Below, in pieces: positions 15,770 to 24,934 of a DNA stretch of 64,000 nucleotides (position 1 is its first letter; every line of letters begins with the position of its first letter). The notes under the pieces are model-generated. The model had not been told where the DNA came from. It ran no database searches and saw only the letters and a program-made list of their open reading frames with translations. The translations under genes were made by a program, and so were the position numbers. Origin of the DNA: Paenibacillus qinlingensis (lineage in GTDB: Bacteria > Bacillota > Bacilli > Paenibacillales > NBRC-103111); the NCBI RefSeq assembly GCF_013204845.1, contig NZ_JABMKY010000004.1, forward strand, positions 310,001 to 374,000. Reading direction: 5' to 3'.

Positions 15770-15826
15770 TTGGGACGAAAACCCCTTCTTTCAAGTAGGT
15801 GCAACTGACTCTAAGGAGGCTTTAGA

Positions 15827-18800
15827 ATGTTCAGTAAGAGGTTAAAGCAACAAGTACTTAAACGGGCAGTAAGCATAGTGCTTTCATTGGCACTTGTTCT
15901 TACGTTGATTAACATGAAGCCAATAGAAACGGTTTATGCAGCTCCGGAAGACAACTTGGGCATTTTGGACATACGCGTGAACAAGCCAGTAAGCGCAGAA
16001 GTTAATCTGAATCATGCAACTATTGATGTATCCTTGCCCTACGGCGCCCTATATCAAATGCTGAATGTCACAACCAACGGTGCAAACGCCGTTCTCTATC
16101 GAAGTGACGAAACAACGGTGATCCCTTTCGCTGCCAGCGGCATCAACCAAGGTGATGCGAAAATGGACCAATTTTCAGCAAGCGGAACCACGACGTATTA
16201 TTTGGTAGTAAGTGATACCCAGAATAGCTCCAATAGCAAAAAATATACGATAACGGTTAAAGTAGATACGGCTGTGCCAGCTTTAACAGGTCCAATGGGG
16301 CCAAATGATAAATATTCGCCGCTTAACATTCAGGGGGGGGAATCTGCTTGGGATGTGATCGGATCCTCCAAAATTGGCAATGGCAGCGGTACAGGTTCCA
16401 TTGAGGGACCTACGAGCCCTTCTTCCTACAGCGGGAAACCTTGGACGGAGTCTGTGTATGATCGTTCAGGGGACTATCCAGCTGCTTCGACTGTGAATGA
16501 ATCCTGGTTGGGTGACAATATGTATTTGCAAACAATCGGGCGAAATGATTTGAATGCGCTTACGAAATATGGCATTGCAGGTGTGCCAGGTACTTCCAAG
16601 CTCAACTCGGACATTTTGCGCTTTCATGAATTTAAACCTTTTGTTACACCAGAAGGTGTAAGTCGAGACGACGGTGATCGTGGGGCTGTGGGCAGTGATC
16701 GGCAGCGTTTGGAGATTAAGACGAATACAAGCGCAGCCAACAGCGATGCGAATAGCGTAGGCGGCGATATTATGACCCACCACTGGAGACTCATGCTCCC
16801 GTCGGAAACGTTAAGGTTTCAACAAGATGTTGGCGATAAAAAAGCAGGCGATTTTATTGATCCCCACCGGTTCTGGCACATCTTCCAACTGAAAGAAGTA
16901 GTCGGCAACGCAGCGGGCCAACCTGTGACTACACTAACCTTGGTTTCCAGCGAAGGCAAAGGGCAGCTTGAATTCAGGAACAATCCCGATGGCAGCTATG
17001 CCGATCGCATTAAGCCATTGTTCACGATTCCTTTTGAAGAGGTCGCAGATCGCTGGCTTGATTTTGAAGTAACGATTTTAACAGCAGATAAAGGTTACTT
17101 ATACGGAAAACTTGTCGATCTGGAATCAGGTGAAGTGTTGTTCCAAGGCGGGATGACAGCCGAAACATCTAGACGACCTGAAGTGAGCAATCCAACGACG
17201 GGCAGACTTGAACGAACGGATTTACCCGTTGAAGCGGGTCAACAAAACCGTTCCAAATGGGGATTGTACCGGGGGTTGTATAACGGCCCAGCTGATGCGG
17301 CTTATGCCGATGAATGGCAAGCAGCAACGATGTATCTGTCTGACGTACATGTCATCAAAAGGGATAAAGACAGCTATATTTTCCCGGATGGCTGGAATCC
17401 CAATGTGCAACCGAAGGATGTTGTTGCATGGGCAAGACCAGCAGCCATTTCAGCTTCCCAAGGGACGGCATTTGGCAGTTTACCATTACCATCCAAGCTG
17501 GATGTCACCTTGAGTACGGGGAAAACAGAGCAGGTGAATGTAACCTGGAGCTCGGCTGGCTATAACCCTGATCATACGGGGATTAATAAGATTATTGGTG
17601 AATTTAGCGGTCCAGGAATTACGAACTCGATGCATATTCAGCCCAATATTGAAGTGAATCTTTCCAGTTATAAGAACTGGGCGGTGGCTCCTGGGGCTAC
17701 GATAAAGGTTGTGTCTAGCAGCAGCAACAGCAAGGGCAACTTTATTGATGATAATGCTACGACGGCTTGGCAGGCGAACAGCTCGCTAACCAAAACAGAT
17801 GGATATCAGTACTGGGCAGCCGTACAACTGGAAAAGAAAATAGATGTAAGTAACGTTCAAATTGAATGGACGAGTAATAGTAAGTTTTTGAAAAACTATC
17901 AGGTATATTACACCAATGATGCAACAGCTTTCAATGAACTCAAAGAAGGGAATGCCCTATCGGCGACTTCAGAAGCAACGCGGAAACCGCTTGAGACGGC
18001 AAATGGTGCCCTATGGCAACCAATTCCTGGCGTGGGGAAAAGTACACAACTAGAAAATAACGAAAAAGCCAATCATACATTAGCCGTGCCGATTGCGGCG
18101 CAATATATATTGCTTGTCTCCGATGTCACATTGGATAACAGTGCTGGGGGAATCAAAGCAAATGTATTCAATATTTTCGGTGAACCTTCGGCAACGGATG
18201 TTCCAGTCACTCCGACAGGCTCTGTTAACCTGCTAGATCCATCCCGTTTTACACCACAAGCAGGTGTTAATTTCAAGGTAAGCTCGGAGGCCAATGATCA
18301 TCCGGGTGTAGATGCTTTGAAATCAAGCGGCAGCGGATATTGGCGTAATGCCAACCCTAGTGTGTATAAGGGAGATTATTCACCGTCCTCACTCGCGTTA
18401 AGCCTTGACTTAGGCGCGCCAAAAACAATTGATAAATTGTACCTTGAAATACCAAACACCATTGCTAACCTTCAAAGCAATGCAACCAGATTTGAGGTCT
18501 ATTACACGAATGATCCTGCATCATGGGCGAGTGCACCTACGGCTGCTGATGGGGTCCATATGTATGACTGGAAAGCAAACGGCTGGAAGCTAGCTGGCGG
18601 TACGGAGACCGAAGGTTTATGGTCTTACGTGACGTATAACGGTCAACAATGGGGCTATGATACGAAGACGTTTTTGTATCCGTTTACAGCTCGTTATGTC
18701 ATGATAAACACCGTGCTAGTCGGGCCAAGCGATAAGCGTGCGAATGATACCAATTCCATGATGGGTTTATCTGCGTTGACGATTTACGGTAAAGATGCCG

Positions 18801-21800
18801 TAGTGAATGCAACTGTGTTAGTGCCGGCAAAGGATACTTACAGTACATGGGATCAGGTTACACCTATATCGACAACGATTAACCTAGGTGGGAAAGTGCT
18901 TACGAGTATTACGAAGGGTGACAATACGCTTCTACTAAATACGGATTACTCGTTATCCGGTAATAAGGTTACCTTTACCCATTCATACCTTGCTAAATTA
19001 CCACTTGGCACGAATGAATTTACGTTTCACTTCAACAGCGGTGCCCCTTCGCTATTTGCGTTGGATGTCATAGCCCGAGGTTATGGCGCTAATGACAAGA
19101 CAATCAAGATGAACGCAATCGAAGGCGTATCTCCTTACAATGTGTTAGGCGGGGCCATGGGAACCGACGAACCTGTCGAAGGTGTTACGAAAAGAATAAG
19201 AGATGCTTATCACGCATTCTACGGTAATCAACCTCGAGCGACAGCCGCTGATGATCATATCACGAGTGTTTGGGACAGCACATTACAAAAAAATGTGTTC
19301 AAAATCTTTGAATACGGCAGAGGTCTGAATAATGAGTTCTTGGATAAGACGCGAGATGGCGAGTACGGCCACAAAGGTGTATTTGATCCGAATGTCGGCT
19401 ATGTTGTTGACGGCGCAGCTACAACGGATCGGCAACGAGTTGAAATTCGACCAAGTGAAGATTCAAATAACGATTTTGTAGCGTACGAAGGCGATTTGGT
19501 TTCCTATGAGTGGATGTGGAATATTCCAGACGGCATCCAGTGGAACCAGTCAAACTTCAGGCATATCTTCCAGTTGAAGGCTACGAATCGCCAAGCCCCT
19601 GATACTTTACCAGGCGGCAACAATGGCGGTGAGAACGGCGCCTATATTCTTGCGATGTCCATTTCTGGAACGACGAACCGAGATCTAGTTGTTAATCATA
19701 ACCGTTATGATGGCGATAAGACGTTGATGCGAATTCCATTAAAAGAAATTGATGGGCACTGGATTAAAGTTGAGCTCAAAGCTCACATTTCGGACAGTGG
19801 CTGGCTGACCATTAAGATTACGGATCAAGTGACGGGCAAGGTATATACCTTTGACAGTCCCGATGTCTATCAAGTGTTCGGTAATCAAGGTACAGGTGAT
19901 GGTGTGAAAGACTTATGGCGAAGACCGGAAAGAGCAGGTGGTTTTGAGACCGAGTATCCGGCTGCGTTTGATCAATATCTACGTCCAAAATGGGGGATAT
20001 ACCGCAGCTCTGCTAACGGTACTAACTCTGCCTATGACGCTGAGCTCGGGCTATCCGACATTACCATAAGTAAGGTGGCAACAGGGTTATCATCTGTCAA
20101 TCTGGCGCTTAATAAGAAAGCCTACAATGTTGGAACGACAGTTGGTGCTAACCAGATACAGCTACAATCTGCTACGGCAAATGGATACGGAAATGCCAAT
20201 AAATTGACCAATGGTGTATTGCAGGATCCGATCAAATGGGCGGTAACGAATATTACCAATATGGATCAAATCGGCAATTATTCGTGGCTGGGTACTGACG
20301 GTGAGCGTAAAGGCAGCTTTGTCATCGATCTTGGCCAGGCTATGGATTTTAGCCAAATTAGATTGTTTGCCAAATCTACAAGGTTAAAAGGCGCAACGGT
20401 GTCTGTATCAACTGATTATGGAGATCATTCATCGGCAGTTGATTTTAACAACATGGCCTTTCAACAAGTGGAGAAACAGACAGCCTTAGGGTATACGTAT
20501 GAGACTGGCAATAAGGATGGCGGTACGGATTCAACAGATAGTTCGCACCCCATTAACCTAGGTAAGACTTACCATGCGAGATACATCAAAGTAACAGTAG
20601 AGAACGCTTCTGGTGGCAATGCAGGCACAGATCTTACTGGACCTCCACGCCTGACACAGGTACAAGTGTTTAATGCGCCGCTTCCTCCGCAGCATGTGAA
20701 GATTGAACCTAGCGGATCAAGCTCGGGTAATCTGCTGAAGTGGGACGCTAATGTATTAAGTGAAGGTTACACGGTGTACAATGAGACAACGGTATTGGCT
20801 GAGATCCCAGCAGGCATAACAAGCTACCTGTTGCCGAGCAACCTGACTGATTTCTCAAAAGTGAGTGTAAGAGCCAAAGGAACCGACCCGTATTCACGCA
20901 AGTTTATGATTTCGGCTCCGACCTTTCTTAACATAGCAACGGAGATCGTCGGTATTGCACCGATTAGCGTCACAACGAGCGTTGGCGTAGCCCCAGTGTT
21001 ACCGACAGTAGTCACAGCGGTGTACAGTGACAACACGACAGGACAGCGATCGGTAGTTTGGGATCCTATTGCTCCTTCCCAATATGCTGCTGCAGGGAGT
21101 TTTAGCGTGCAAGGAACCGTAACCGGTGTAACTTATAAAGCTTTGGCCAATATTACAGTTACAGCTGTGGATATTCCTCTACCTGTAATTGTTAGTTATT
21201 CGCCAATCAACATAACGACAACAGCTGGAACAGCACCTGTATTACCAACGGTAGTTGCAGCGGTTTACAGCGACAATACAACTAAGCAGTTGGGGGTCGT
21301 ATGGAGCAACATTGTGGCTTCGCAATACGCCTCGGCGGGTACTTTTAAAGTACTGGGAACAGTTGCAGGAACTTCTTTGAAGGCAGAAGCAACGATCACC
21401 GTTACAGCACGTACGACAGATTCGGGGTCAGGTACAGGATCTGGAACGGGTACTGGCACAGGTACAGGTACAGGAACTGGTTCTACTTCAGGAACAACGG
21501 GGATCGTCGATCTGAACAAAGATGCCAAAGTAACGAAAGAAACTACGGCGGATGGACAGACGGTCACCAAAGTCACCGTAGATGCGGATAAGTTGGAGAA
21601 AGCAGCATCAGCGATTCCCGTTGTTGTGATCGAAGTGAAGGACAGTACATCCATTGTAAAAGTGGAACTGTCTGGCCAAGCGATCCTGAACGCAATCAAT
21701 AAGCAAGCTGGTGCGGTGATTCAGATTAAAGCGAATGGTGCGATATATGAGCTGCCAGTCCAATTGTTCAAAGATATAGCTAAGGATTCTACAATAAGCG

Positions 21801-22681
21801 TTGTGATTTCTAAAGTTTCCGGCAAAGTCGGAGACGATGTCAATGCAGCGGTGAATAAACGGAACGCAAAGCAAGTGGTTGCGAACCCGATCGATTTTAC
21901 AATCATGGTGAATGGGAAAGAATTGAGTGATTTTGGCGGCGTGTATGTGAACCGCACCCTCAGCTTGGGTACATGGACAGGTGACCCTGGCAAGGTAACG
22001 GCGGTGTGGATCGATGCGAACAATGGGATCCATTTCGTACCAGCGTTAATTATGACGAAAAATGGGACAGCTGAAGCTACAATTCGCTCGCCGCACAACA
22101 GCATGTACACAGTTATTCAATCCAATCAAGCGTTTGCAGATTTAGCTGGACATTGGGCCAAAGCGGACGTTGAGCTATTGGCGAATAAATGGATTGTTAA
22201 CGGAATAACGGATCAGAAGTTCGCACCAGAAGCGCAAGTGACGCGTGCTGAGTTTGCAGCGATGGTAGTTCGATCGCTTGGACTCTCCGAGAAGAAAGCA
22301 GATGCATTCCGTGATGTGCAGCCGAGCGACTGGTTCGCAGGAGCTGTTAGTACGGCCCATCAAGTTGGCTTGATCAACGGCTATGAGGATGGTACCTTTA
22401 GACCTAACGCAATCATCACTCGCGAACAAATGGTGGCAATGATGATGCGTGCGATGAAAGTTGGCGGTAAGGAAATTCAAGCCAGCACCGCTGTTTTAGA
22501 TCGCTTCACCGACCGTTCGACGATCAGCGAATGGTCGAAGCCAGCCGTTGCACAGGCGCTGACAGCTGGCCTCATTCAAGGCGTGTCGAACAATGCTTTC
22601 GCACCGACGGAGCCTGCAACACGCGCACAAGCTGCAACAATGATGAAGCGTATGCTGCAATCCCTACAATTTATTAACTGA
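15827..22681 (+). CDS. Giant multidomain SLH surface protein with two lyase/lectin-like jelly rolls
   Basis: This secreted cell-wall protein has 2284 residues. A signal peptide ends near VYA (36-38). Two related jelly-roll modules (about 155-515 and 1103-1417) each carry a DRQRxEI strand, a HIFQLK strand and a closing KWGxYR strand, features of ConA-like polysaccharide lyases and lectins. Between and after them come F5/8C-like discoidin modules (about 614-785, 801-989, 1422-1620), an X2-like Ig module (992-1081), Big_4-like Ig repeats (1709-1780, 1790-1861) and a Gly-Thr linker (1864-1892). Three C-terminal SLH repeats (2105-2284) bind cell-wall pyruvylated polymer. It likely binds or cleaves the locus's target glycan at the surface. 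Lyase activity is unproven. AAGGAGG is 7 nt before ATG. Confidence 0.88.
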   Translation: MFSKRLKQQVLKRAVSIVLSLALVLTLINMKPIETVYAAPEDNLGILDIRVNKPVSAEVNLNHATIDVSLPYGALYQMLNVTTNGANAVLYRSDETTVIPFAASGINQGDAKMDQFSASGTTTYYLVVSDTQNSSNSKKYTITVKVDTAVPALTGPMGPNDKYSPLNIQGGESAWDVIGSSKIGNGSGTGSIEGPTSPSSYSGKPWTESVYDRSGDYPAASTVNESWLGDNMYLQTIGRNDLNALTKYGIAGVPGTSKLNSDILRFHEFKPFVTPEGVSRDDGDRGAVGSDRQRLEIKTNTSAANSDANSVGGDIMTHHWRLMLPSETLRFQQDVGDKKAGDFIDPHRFWHIFQLKEVVGNAAGQPVTTLTLVSSEGKGQLEFRNNPDGSYADRIKPLFTIPFEEVADRWLDFEVTILTADKGYLYGKLVDLESGEVLFQGGMTAETSRRPEVSNPTTGRLERTDLPVEAGQQNRSKWGLYRGLYNGPADAAYADEWQAATMYLSDVHVIKRDKDSYIFPDGWNPNVQPKDVVAWARPAAISASQGTAFGSLPLPSKLDVTLSTGKTEQVNVTWSSAGYNPDHTGINKIIGEFSGPGITNSMHIQPNIEVNLSSYKNWAVAPGATIKVVSSSSNSKGNFIDDNATTAWQANSSLTKTDGYQYWAAVQLEKKIDVSNVQIEWTSNSKFLKNYQVYYTNDATAFNELKEGNALSATSEATRKPLETANGALWQPIPGVGKSTQLENNEKANHTLAVPIAAQYILLVSDVTLDNSAGGIKANVFNIFGEPSATDVPVTPTGSVNLLDPSRFTPQAGVNFKVSSEANDHPGVDALKSSGSGYWRNANPSVYKGDYSPSSLALSLDLGAPKTIDKLYLEIPNTIANLQSNATRFEVYYTNDPASWASAPTAADGVHMYDWKANGWKLAGGTETEGLWSYVTYNGQQWGYDTKTFLYPFTARYVMINTVLVGPSDKRANDTNSMMGLSALTIYGKDAVVNATVLVPAKDTYSTWDQVTPISTTINLGGKVLTSITKGDNTLLLNTDYSLSGNKVTFTHSYLAKLPLGTNEFTFHFNSGAPSLFALDVIARGYGANDKTIKMNAIEGVSPYNVLGGAMGTDEPVEGVTKRIRDAYHAFYGNQPRATAADDHITSVWDSTLQKNVFKIFEYGRGLNNEFLDKTRDGEYGHKGVFDPNVGYVVDGAATTDRQRVEIRPSEDSNNDFVAYEGDLVSYEWMWNIPDGIQWNQSNFRHIFQLKATNRQAPDTLPGGNNGGENGAYILAMSISGTTNRDLVVNHNRYDGDKTLMRIPLKEIDGHWIKVELKAHISDSGWLTIKITDQVTGKVYTFDSPDVYQVFGNQGTGDGVKDLWRRPERAGGFETEYPAAFDQYLRPKWGIYRSSANGTNSAYDAELGLSDITISKVATGLSSVNLALNKKAYNVGTTVGANQIQLQSATANGYGNANKLTNGVLQDPIKWAVTNITNMDQIGNYSWLGTDGERKGSFVIDLGQAMDFSQIRLFAKSTRLKGATVSVSTDYGDHSSAVDFNNMAFQQVEKQTALGYTYETGNKDGGTDSTDSSHPINLGKTYHARYIKVTVENASGGNAGTDLTGPPRLTQVQVFNAPLPPQHVKIEPSGSSSGNLLKWDANVLSEGYTVYNETTVLAEIPAGITSYLLPSNLTDFSKVSVRAKGTDPYSRKFMISAPTFLNIATEIVGIAPISVTTSVGVAPVLPTVVTAVYSDNTTGQRSVVWDPIAPSQYAAAGSFSVQGTVTGVTYKALANITVTAVDIPLPVIVSYSPINITTTAGTAPVLPTVVAAVYSDNTTKQLGVVWSNIVASQYASAGTFKVLGTVAGTSLKAEATITVTARTTDSGSGTGSGTGTGTGTGTGTGSTSGTTGIVDLNKDAKVTKETTADGQTVTKVTVDADKLEKAASAIPVVVIEVKDSTSIVKVELSGQAILNAINKQAGAVIQIKANGAIYELPVQLFKDIAKDSTISVVISKVSGKVGDDVNAAVNKRNAKQVVANPIDFTIMVNGKELSDFGGVYVNRTLSLGTWTGDPGKVTAVWIDANNGIHFVPALIMTKNGTAEATIRSPHNSMYTVIQSNQAFADLAGHWAKADVELLANKWIVNGITDQKFAPEAQVTRAEFAAMVVRSLGLSEKKADAFRDVQPSDWFAGAVSTAHQVGLINGYEDGTFRPNAIITREQMVAMMMRAMKVGGKEIQASTAVLDRFTDRSTISEWSKPAVAQALTAGLIQGVSNNAFAPTEPATRAQAATMMKRMLQSLQFIN

Positions 22682-22690
22682 TGGAGGCCC

Positions 22691-22721
22691 AGACCGCCAT
22701 GCTGTTCGGCGGTCTTTCTTC
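22691..22721 (+). terminator. Rho-independent terminator after the SLH gene
   Basis: The 8 bp stem AGACCGCC/GGCGGTCT has a 9 nt loop and is followed by TTCTT. Confidence 0.75.
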
Positions 22722-22796
22722 CATCTAGGGTTGCACCAGATGGTAACCTTCTTCATGTGGTGACTTCCCTAGCTAATTCTTAGCTGTCGGCTAGTC

Positions 22797-22998
22797 ATCT
22801 AAATGGATTTACTCCATCTATTCGTGGCAAATTTCCCGAATCTTAGGGAGTAGATGTATTTTATACATTTAATTTTCATGTAGGTGCTCGATATTCCGAA
22901 ATGCAGATAAATTAGCTGTATATTTTCCATTTATTCGCGAAAACACAGCGAAATACTGAGTATTACCTGTATTTTTTCCATCTAAACACGGAGAGCCT
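22797..22998. repeat. Four degenerate intergenic repeats, 51-62 bp apart
   Basis: Related blocks reading roughly TGTATTTTTTCCATTTATTC recur with their CCAT/ACAT core at 22813, 22865, 22927 and 22978. The gap 22722-23061 has no ORF I can support; these repeats occupy most of it. The period resembles that of the repeats at 30-116 and 3505-3705, but the sequences differ. Confidence 0.45.
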
Positions 22999-23061
22999 AC
23001 TTCGTTTGACTCAAACGAGATCGTGATGGCACTTTGGAATCGAAATTCAGGTCTTTCTTCA

Positions 23062-23126
23062 ATCGTATAAAATCACATAGCGTCTTAAATTTATACATTC
23101 AGAAATCGCATTGTAATCGTTATGAT
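23062..23126 (+). promoter_or_regulatory. Shared-operator promoter 5 of 6 (unit E, sugar-binding lipoprotein)
   Basis: The element 23062-23098 has the left box ATCGTATAAAATCACA and the right box TAAATTTATACAT, then 22 bp, then -10 TATGAT (23121-23126). The half-sites TCGTAT and TCTTAA are 20 bp apart. No -35 hexamer is visible. Confidence 0.72.
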
Positions 23127-23138
23127 AATCACAGATCG

Positions 23139-23154
23139 ATGGAATCGCTTACAG
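23139..23154. promoter_or_regulatory. cre site (CcpA) just downstream of promoter E
   Basis: ATGGAATCGCTTACAG fits the cre consensus at all but the last position and starts a few bases after the predicted start of transcription. Catabolite repression of the importer's binding protein is inferred. Confidence 0.5.
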
Positions 23155-23179
23155 TAAATGAAGAAAGAAGGGGTTTTCA

Positions 23180-24757
23180 ATGAAAAAAACAATCAGCCTA
23201 AGTTTAGCCGTCATGATGGCAGCTGCCGCATTAACCGCGTGTTCTTCAGACGGAAAAGTTGCGGGTACGGCTTCACCACAGCCATCCGGTAACGTAAAGG
23301 CAGCGCCGGTCAAATTCTCATTGCTTTTTCCGACGACGGTCAGCACGGGCTATCACACCCGAATTCCTGATTTAAACAAGGACAAGTGGGTCTTGAAGCT
23401 GGAGGAATTAACGAATACGGATCTGGATGTTCGAGTTGTAGAGGATGCCAAATTCGGAGTTATGTTCGCAAGTAACGATATTCCCGATGTTGTCGGCAGT
23501 ATCGGTGGTCCGGGCAGTAAGTCGATGTCTGGTTCGGTTGAGAACGGAGTGTTCATGCCGCTGGATGATCTGTTGAAGCAGTATGGACCTAATTTAATGA
23601 AAAATGTACCCAAAGCAGCGTGGGAGAGTGTTTCGTACAATGGCAAGATTTATGGCATTCCCGAATATTTGAGCAATCCTTCTCGCCGTGCCACGTACAT
23701 TCGGACAGATTTGTTAGCTAAAACAGGGCTTCAGGCTCCGAAAACAGTAGAGGAGTTTCTGAATGTTCTACGGGCGTTCAAGAAGCTGGGCGTCGAGAGT
23801 CCTTATCAAATGAGGGAAAACTTCAAGTATGCTGACGTTCTTCTAGGAGCTTACGATGTATTGCCGTATAAGGATCAGTTTGAACTCGTGGACGGTCAAG
23901 TTGTTCCGAAGTTCTTCGATTCAGAGAATGTACAGAGAGCCCTTACTGCTTATAAAACGATGTATGATGAAGGCTTAATTCCGAAGGAATTCGCTACCAT
24001 TTCAGCTACGGATTACAATAAGAGCTTAGATTCGGGTAAAGCTGGGATCTGGTCGCAGAATGCTTCCGGTTTACCTGGTTCCAAAACCAAGCTAAGAGCA
24101 CTCAACCCGGACTTCAAAGCGGATATCATTCCTTCTCCGAAGGGGCAAGAGGGCAAAGGCGGTTATTTCCTTTACTCACCTGTCGTAAGAACGTTCTATA
24201 TCAATAAAAATGTGAAGCAAGACACAGCTGCCGGCATCATCAAAATGTTTGATTGGATGATGACTTCCAAAGATGCTGAAACATTCTTTACCTTCGGGAT
24301 TGAAGGCGATACCTATACGAAAGACAGCAGTGGAGCGATTAACTATAAATTCCCTGTAACCAAGGAAGATATTGATGAAGAAGGGTTCCGCAGTGGAACG
24401 CTTTGGGCGGTACATGACTCTACCTACAATAAACCAAGAATGCAGTTAAATGATGATGGTAAAACGACTTTGAAAGCTTTTGACGAAGTTCTTTCGAAGG
24501 AAGGTTTACCTGGGATCGGATTCTATCCAGATTTGAGCAGCTTTGCAAAATTCCCGGATCTTGCAGCTCCGCAACCTGACGTAGGTCCGAAAATCATCGT
24601 CGATCATATGATCAAAATGATTTATGGCAAAGAGCCCATCTCCGACTGGCCGAAGGTCATCGAAGAGTATAAAGCCAAAGGCGGAACTGAAATCATTAAA
24701 GAAGCAACAGATCGTTGGAACAAGAAGCAAGGCGCGATTATGATTGACATGAAATAA
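23180..24757 (+). CDS. Sugar ABC transporter substrate-binding lipoprotein (LplA-like)
   Basis: This extracellular solute-binding protein has 525 residues, the large size typical of the LplA/YtcQ group. A lipoprotein signal with lipobox LTAC (Cys21) anchors it to the outer face of the membrane. The mature protein begins with a Ser/Gly-rich spacer, then the two-lobed binding fold. It should deliver the oligosaccharide to the permease pair encoded at 13700-15554. It has its own shared-operator promoter, a cre site and a terminator, so it is a monocistronic unit separated from its permeases by the SLH gene. Separate transcription allows the binding protein to be made in excess. Confidence 0.9.
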   Translation: MKKTISLSLAVMMAAAALTACSSDGKVAGTASPQPSGNVKAAPVKFSLLFPTTVSTGYHTRIPDLNKDKWVLKLEELTNTDLDVRVVEDAKFGVMFASNDIPDVVGSIGGPGSKSMSGSVENGVFMPLDDLLKQYGPNLMKNVPKAAWESVSYNGKIYGIPEYLSNPSRRATYIRTDLLAKTGLQAPKTVEEFLNVLRAFKKLGVESPYQMRENFKYADVLLGAYDVLPYKDQFELVDGQVVPKFFDSENVQRALTAYKTMYDEGLIPKEFATISATDYNKSLDSGKAGIWSQNASGLPGSKTKLRALNPDFKADIIPSPKGQEGKGGYFLYSPVVRTFYINKNVKQDTAAGIIKMFDWMMTSKDAETFFTFGIEGDTYTKDSSGAINYKFPVTKEDIDEEGFRSGTLWAVHDSTYNKPRMQLNDDGKTTLKAFDEVLSKEGLPGIGFYPDLSSFAKFPDLAAPQPDVGPKIIVDHMIKMIYGKEPISDWPKVIEEYKAKGGTEIIKEATDRWNKKQGAIMIDMK

Positions 24758-24773
24758 AGAAGCTTCTCAAAAG

Positions 24774-24814
24774 GCATCCCTCCCGCAGCGTAATTGGTGG
24801 AGGGATGTCTTTTC
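24774..24814 (+). terminator. Rho-independent terminator after the lipoprotein gene
   Basis: The stem GCATCCCTCC/GGAGGGATGT has a 15 nt loop and is followed by C and a short T-run. Confidence 0.82.
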
Positions 24815-24823
24815 TGTCATGAA

Positions 24824-24888
24824 ATCGTAAAAAAACACATGTGGTCGTAAGTTTGTACGTTTTTCTCCAGTGGATAATCTCCTATAAT
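24824..24888 (+). promoter_or_regulatory. Shared-operator promoter 6 of 6 (unit F)
   Basis: The element 24824-24860 has the left box ATCGTAAAAAAACACA and the right part TCGTAAGTTTGTACGT. TCGTAA repeats directly at 24825 and 24845, 20 bp apart. A consensus -10 TATAAT at 24883-24888 follows after 22 bp. The unit it drives includes the AraC-type regulator and kinase genes, so the system may control its own synthesis. Confidence 0.75.
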
Positions 24889-24934
24889 GAAGGCAACTAA
24901 AATTCCATGTAATCTTAAGGGGGTAATTGAATAG

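Noticed and set aside
15736..15798. A 20-codon ORF in the leader of the giant SLH gene
   Set aside because: The GGAG site touches the ATG, the frame contains the cre site, and nothing couples it to the SLH start 29 bp later; chance is likelier than for the EPS leader.
21418..21500. Repetitive GGTACAGG-like units as a possible CRISPR or VNTR
   Set aside because: They encode an in-frame Gly-Thr linker in the SLH protein; there are no spacers. Copy number may still vary between strains.
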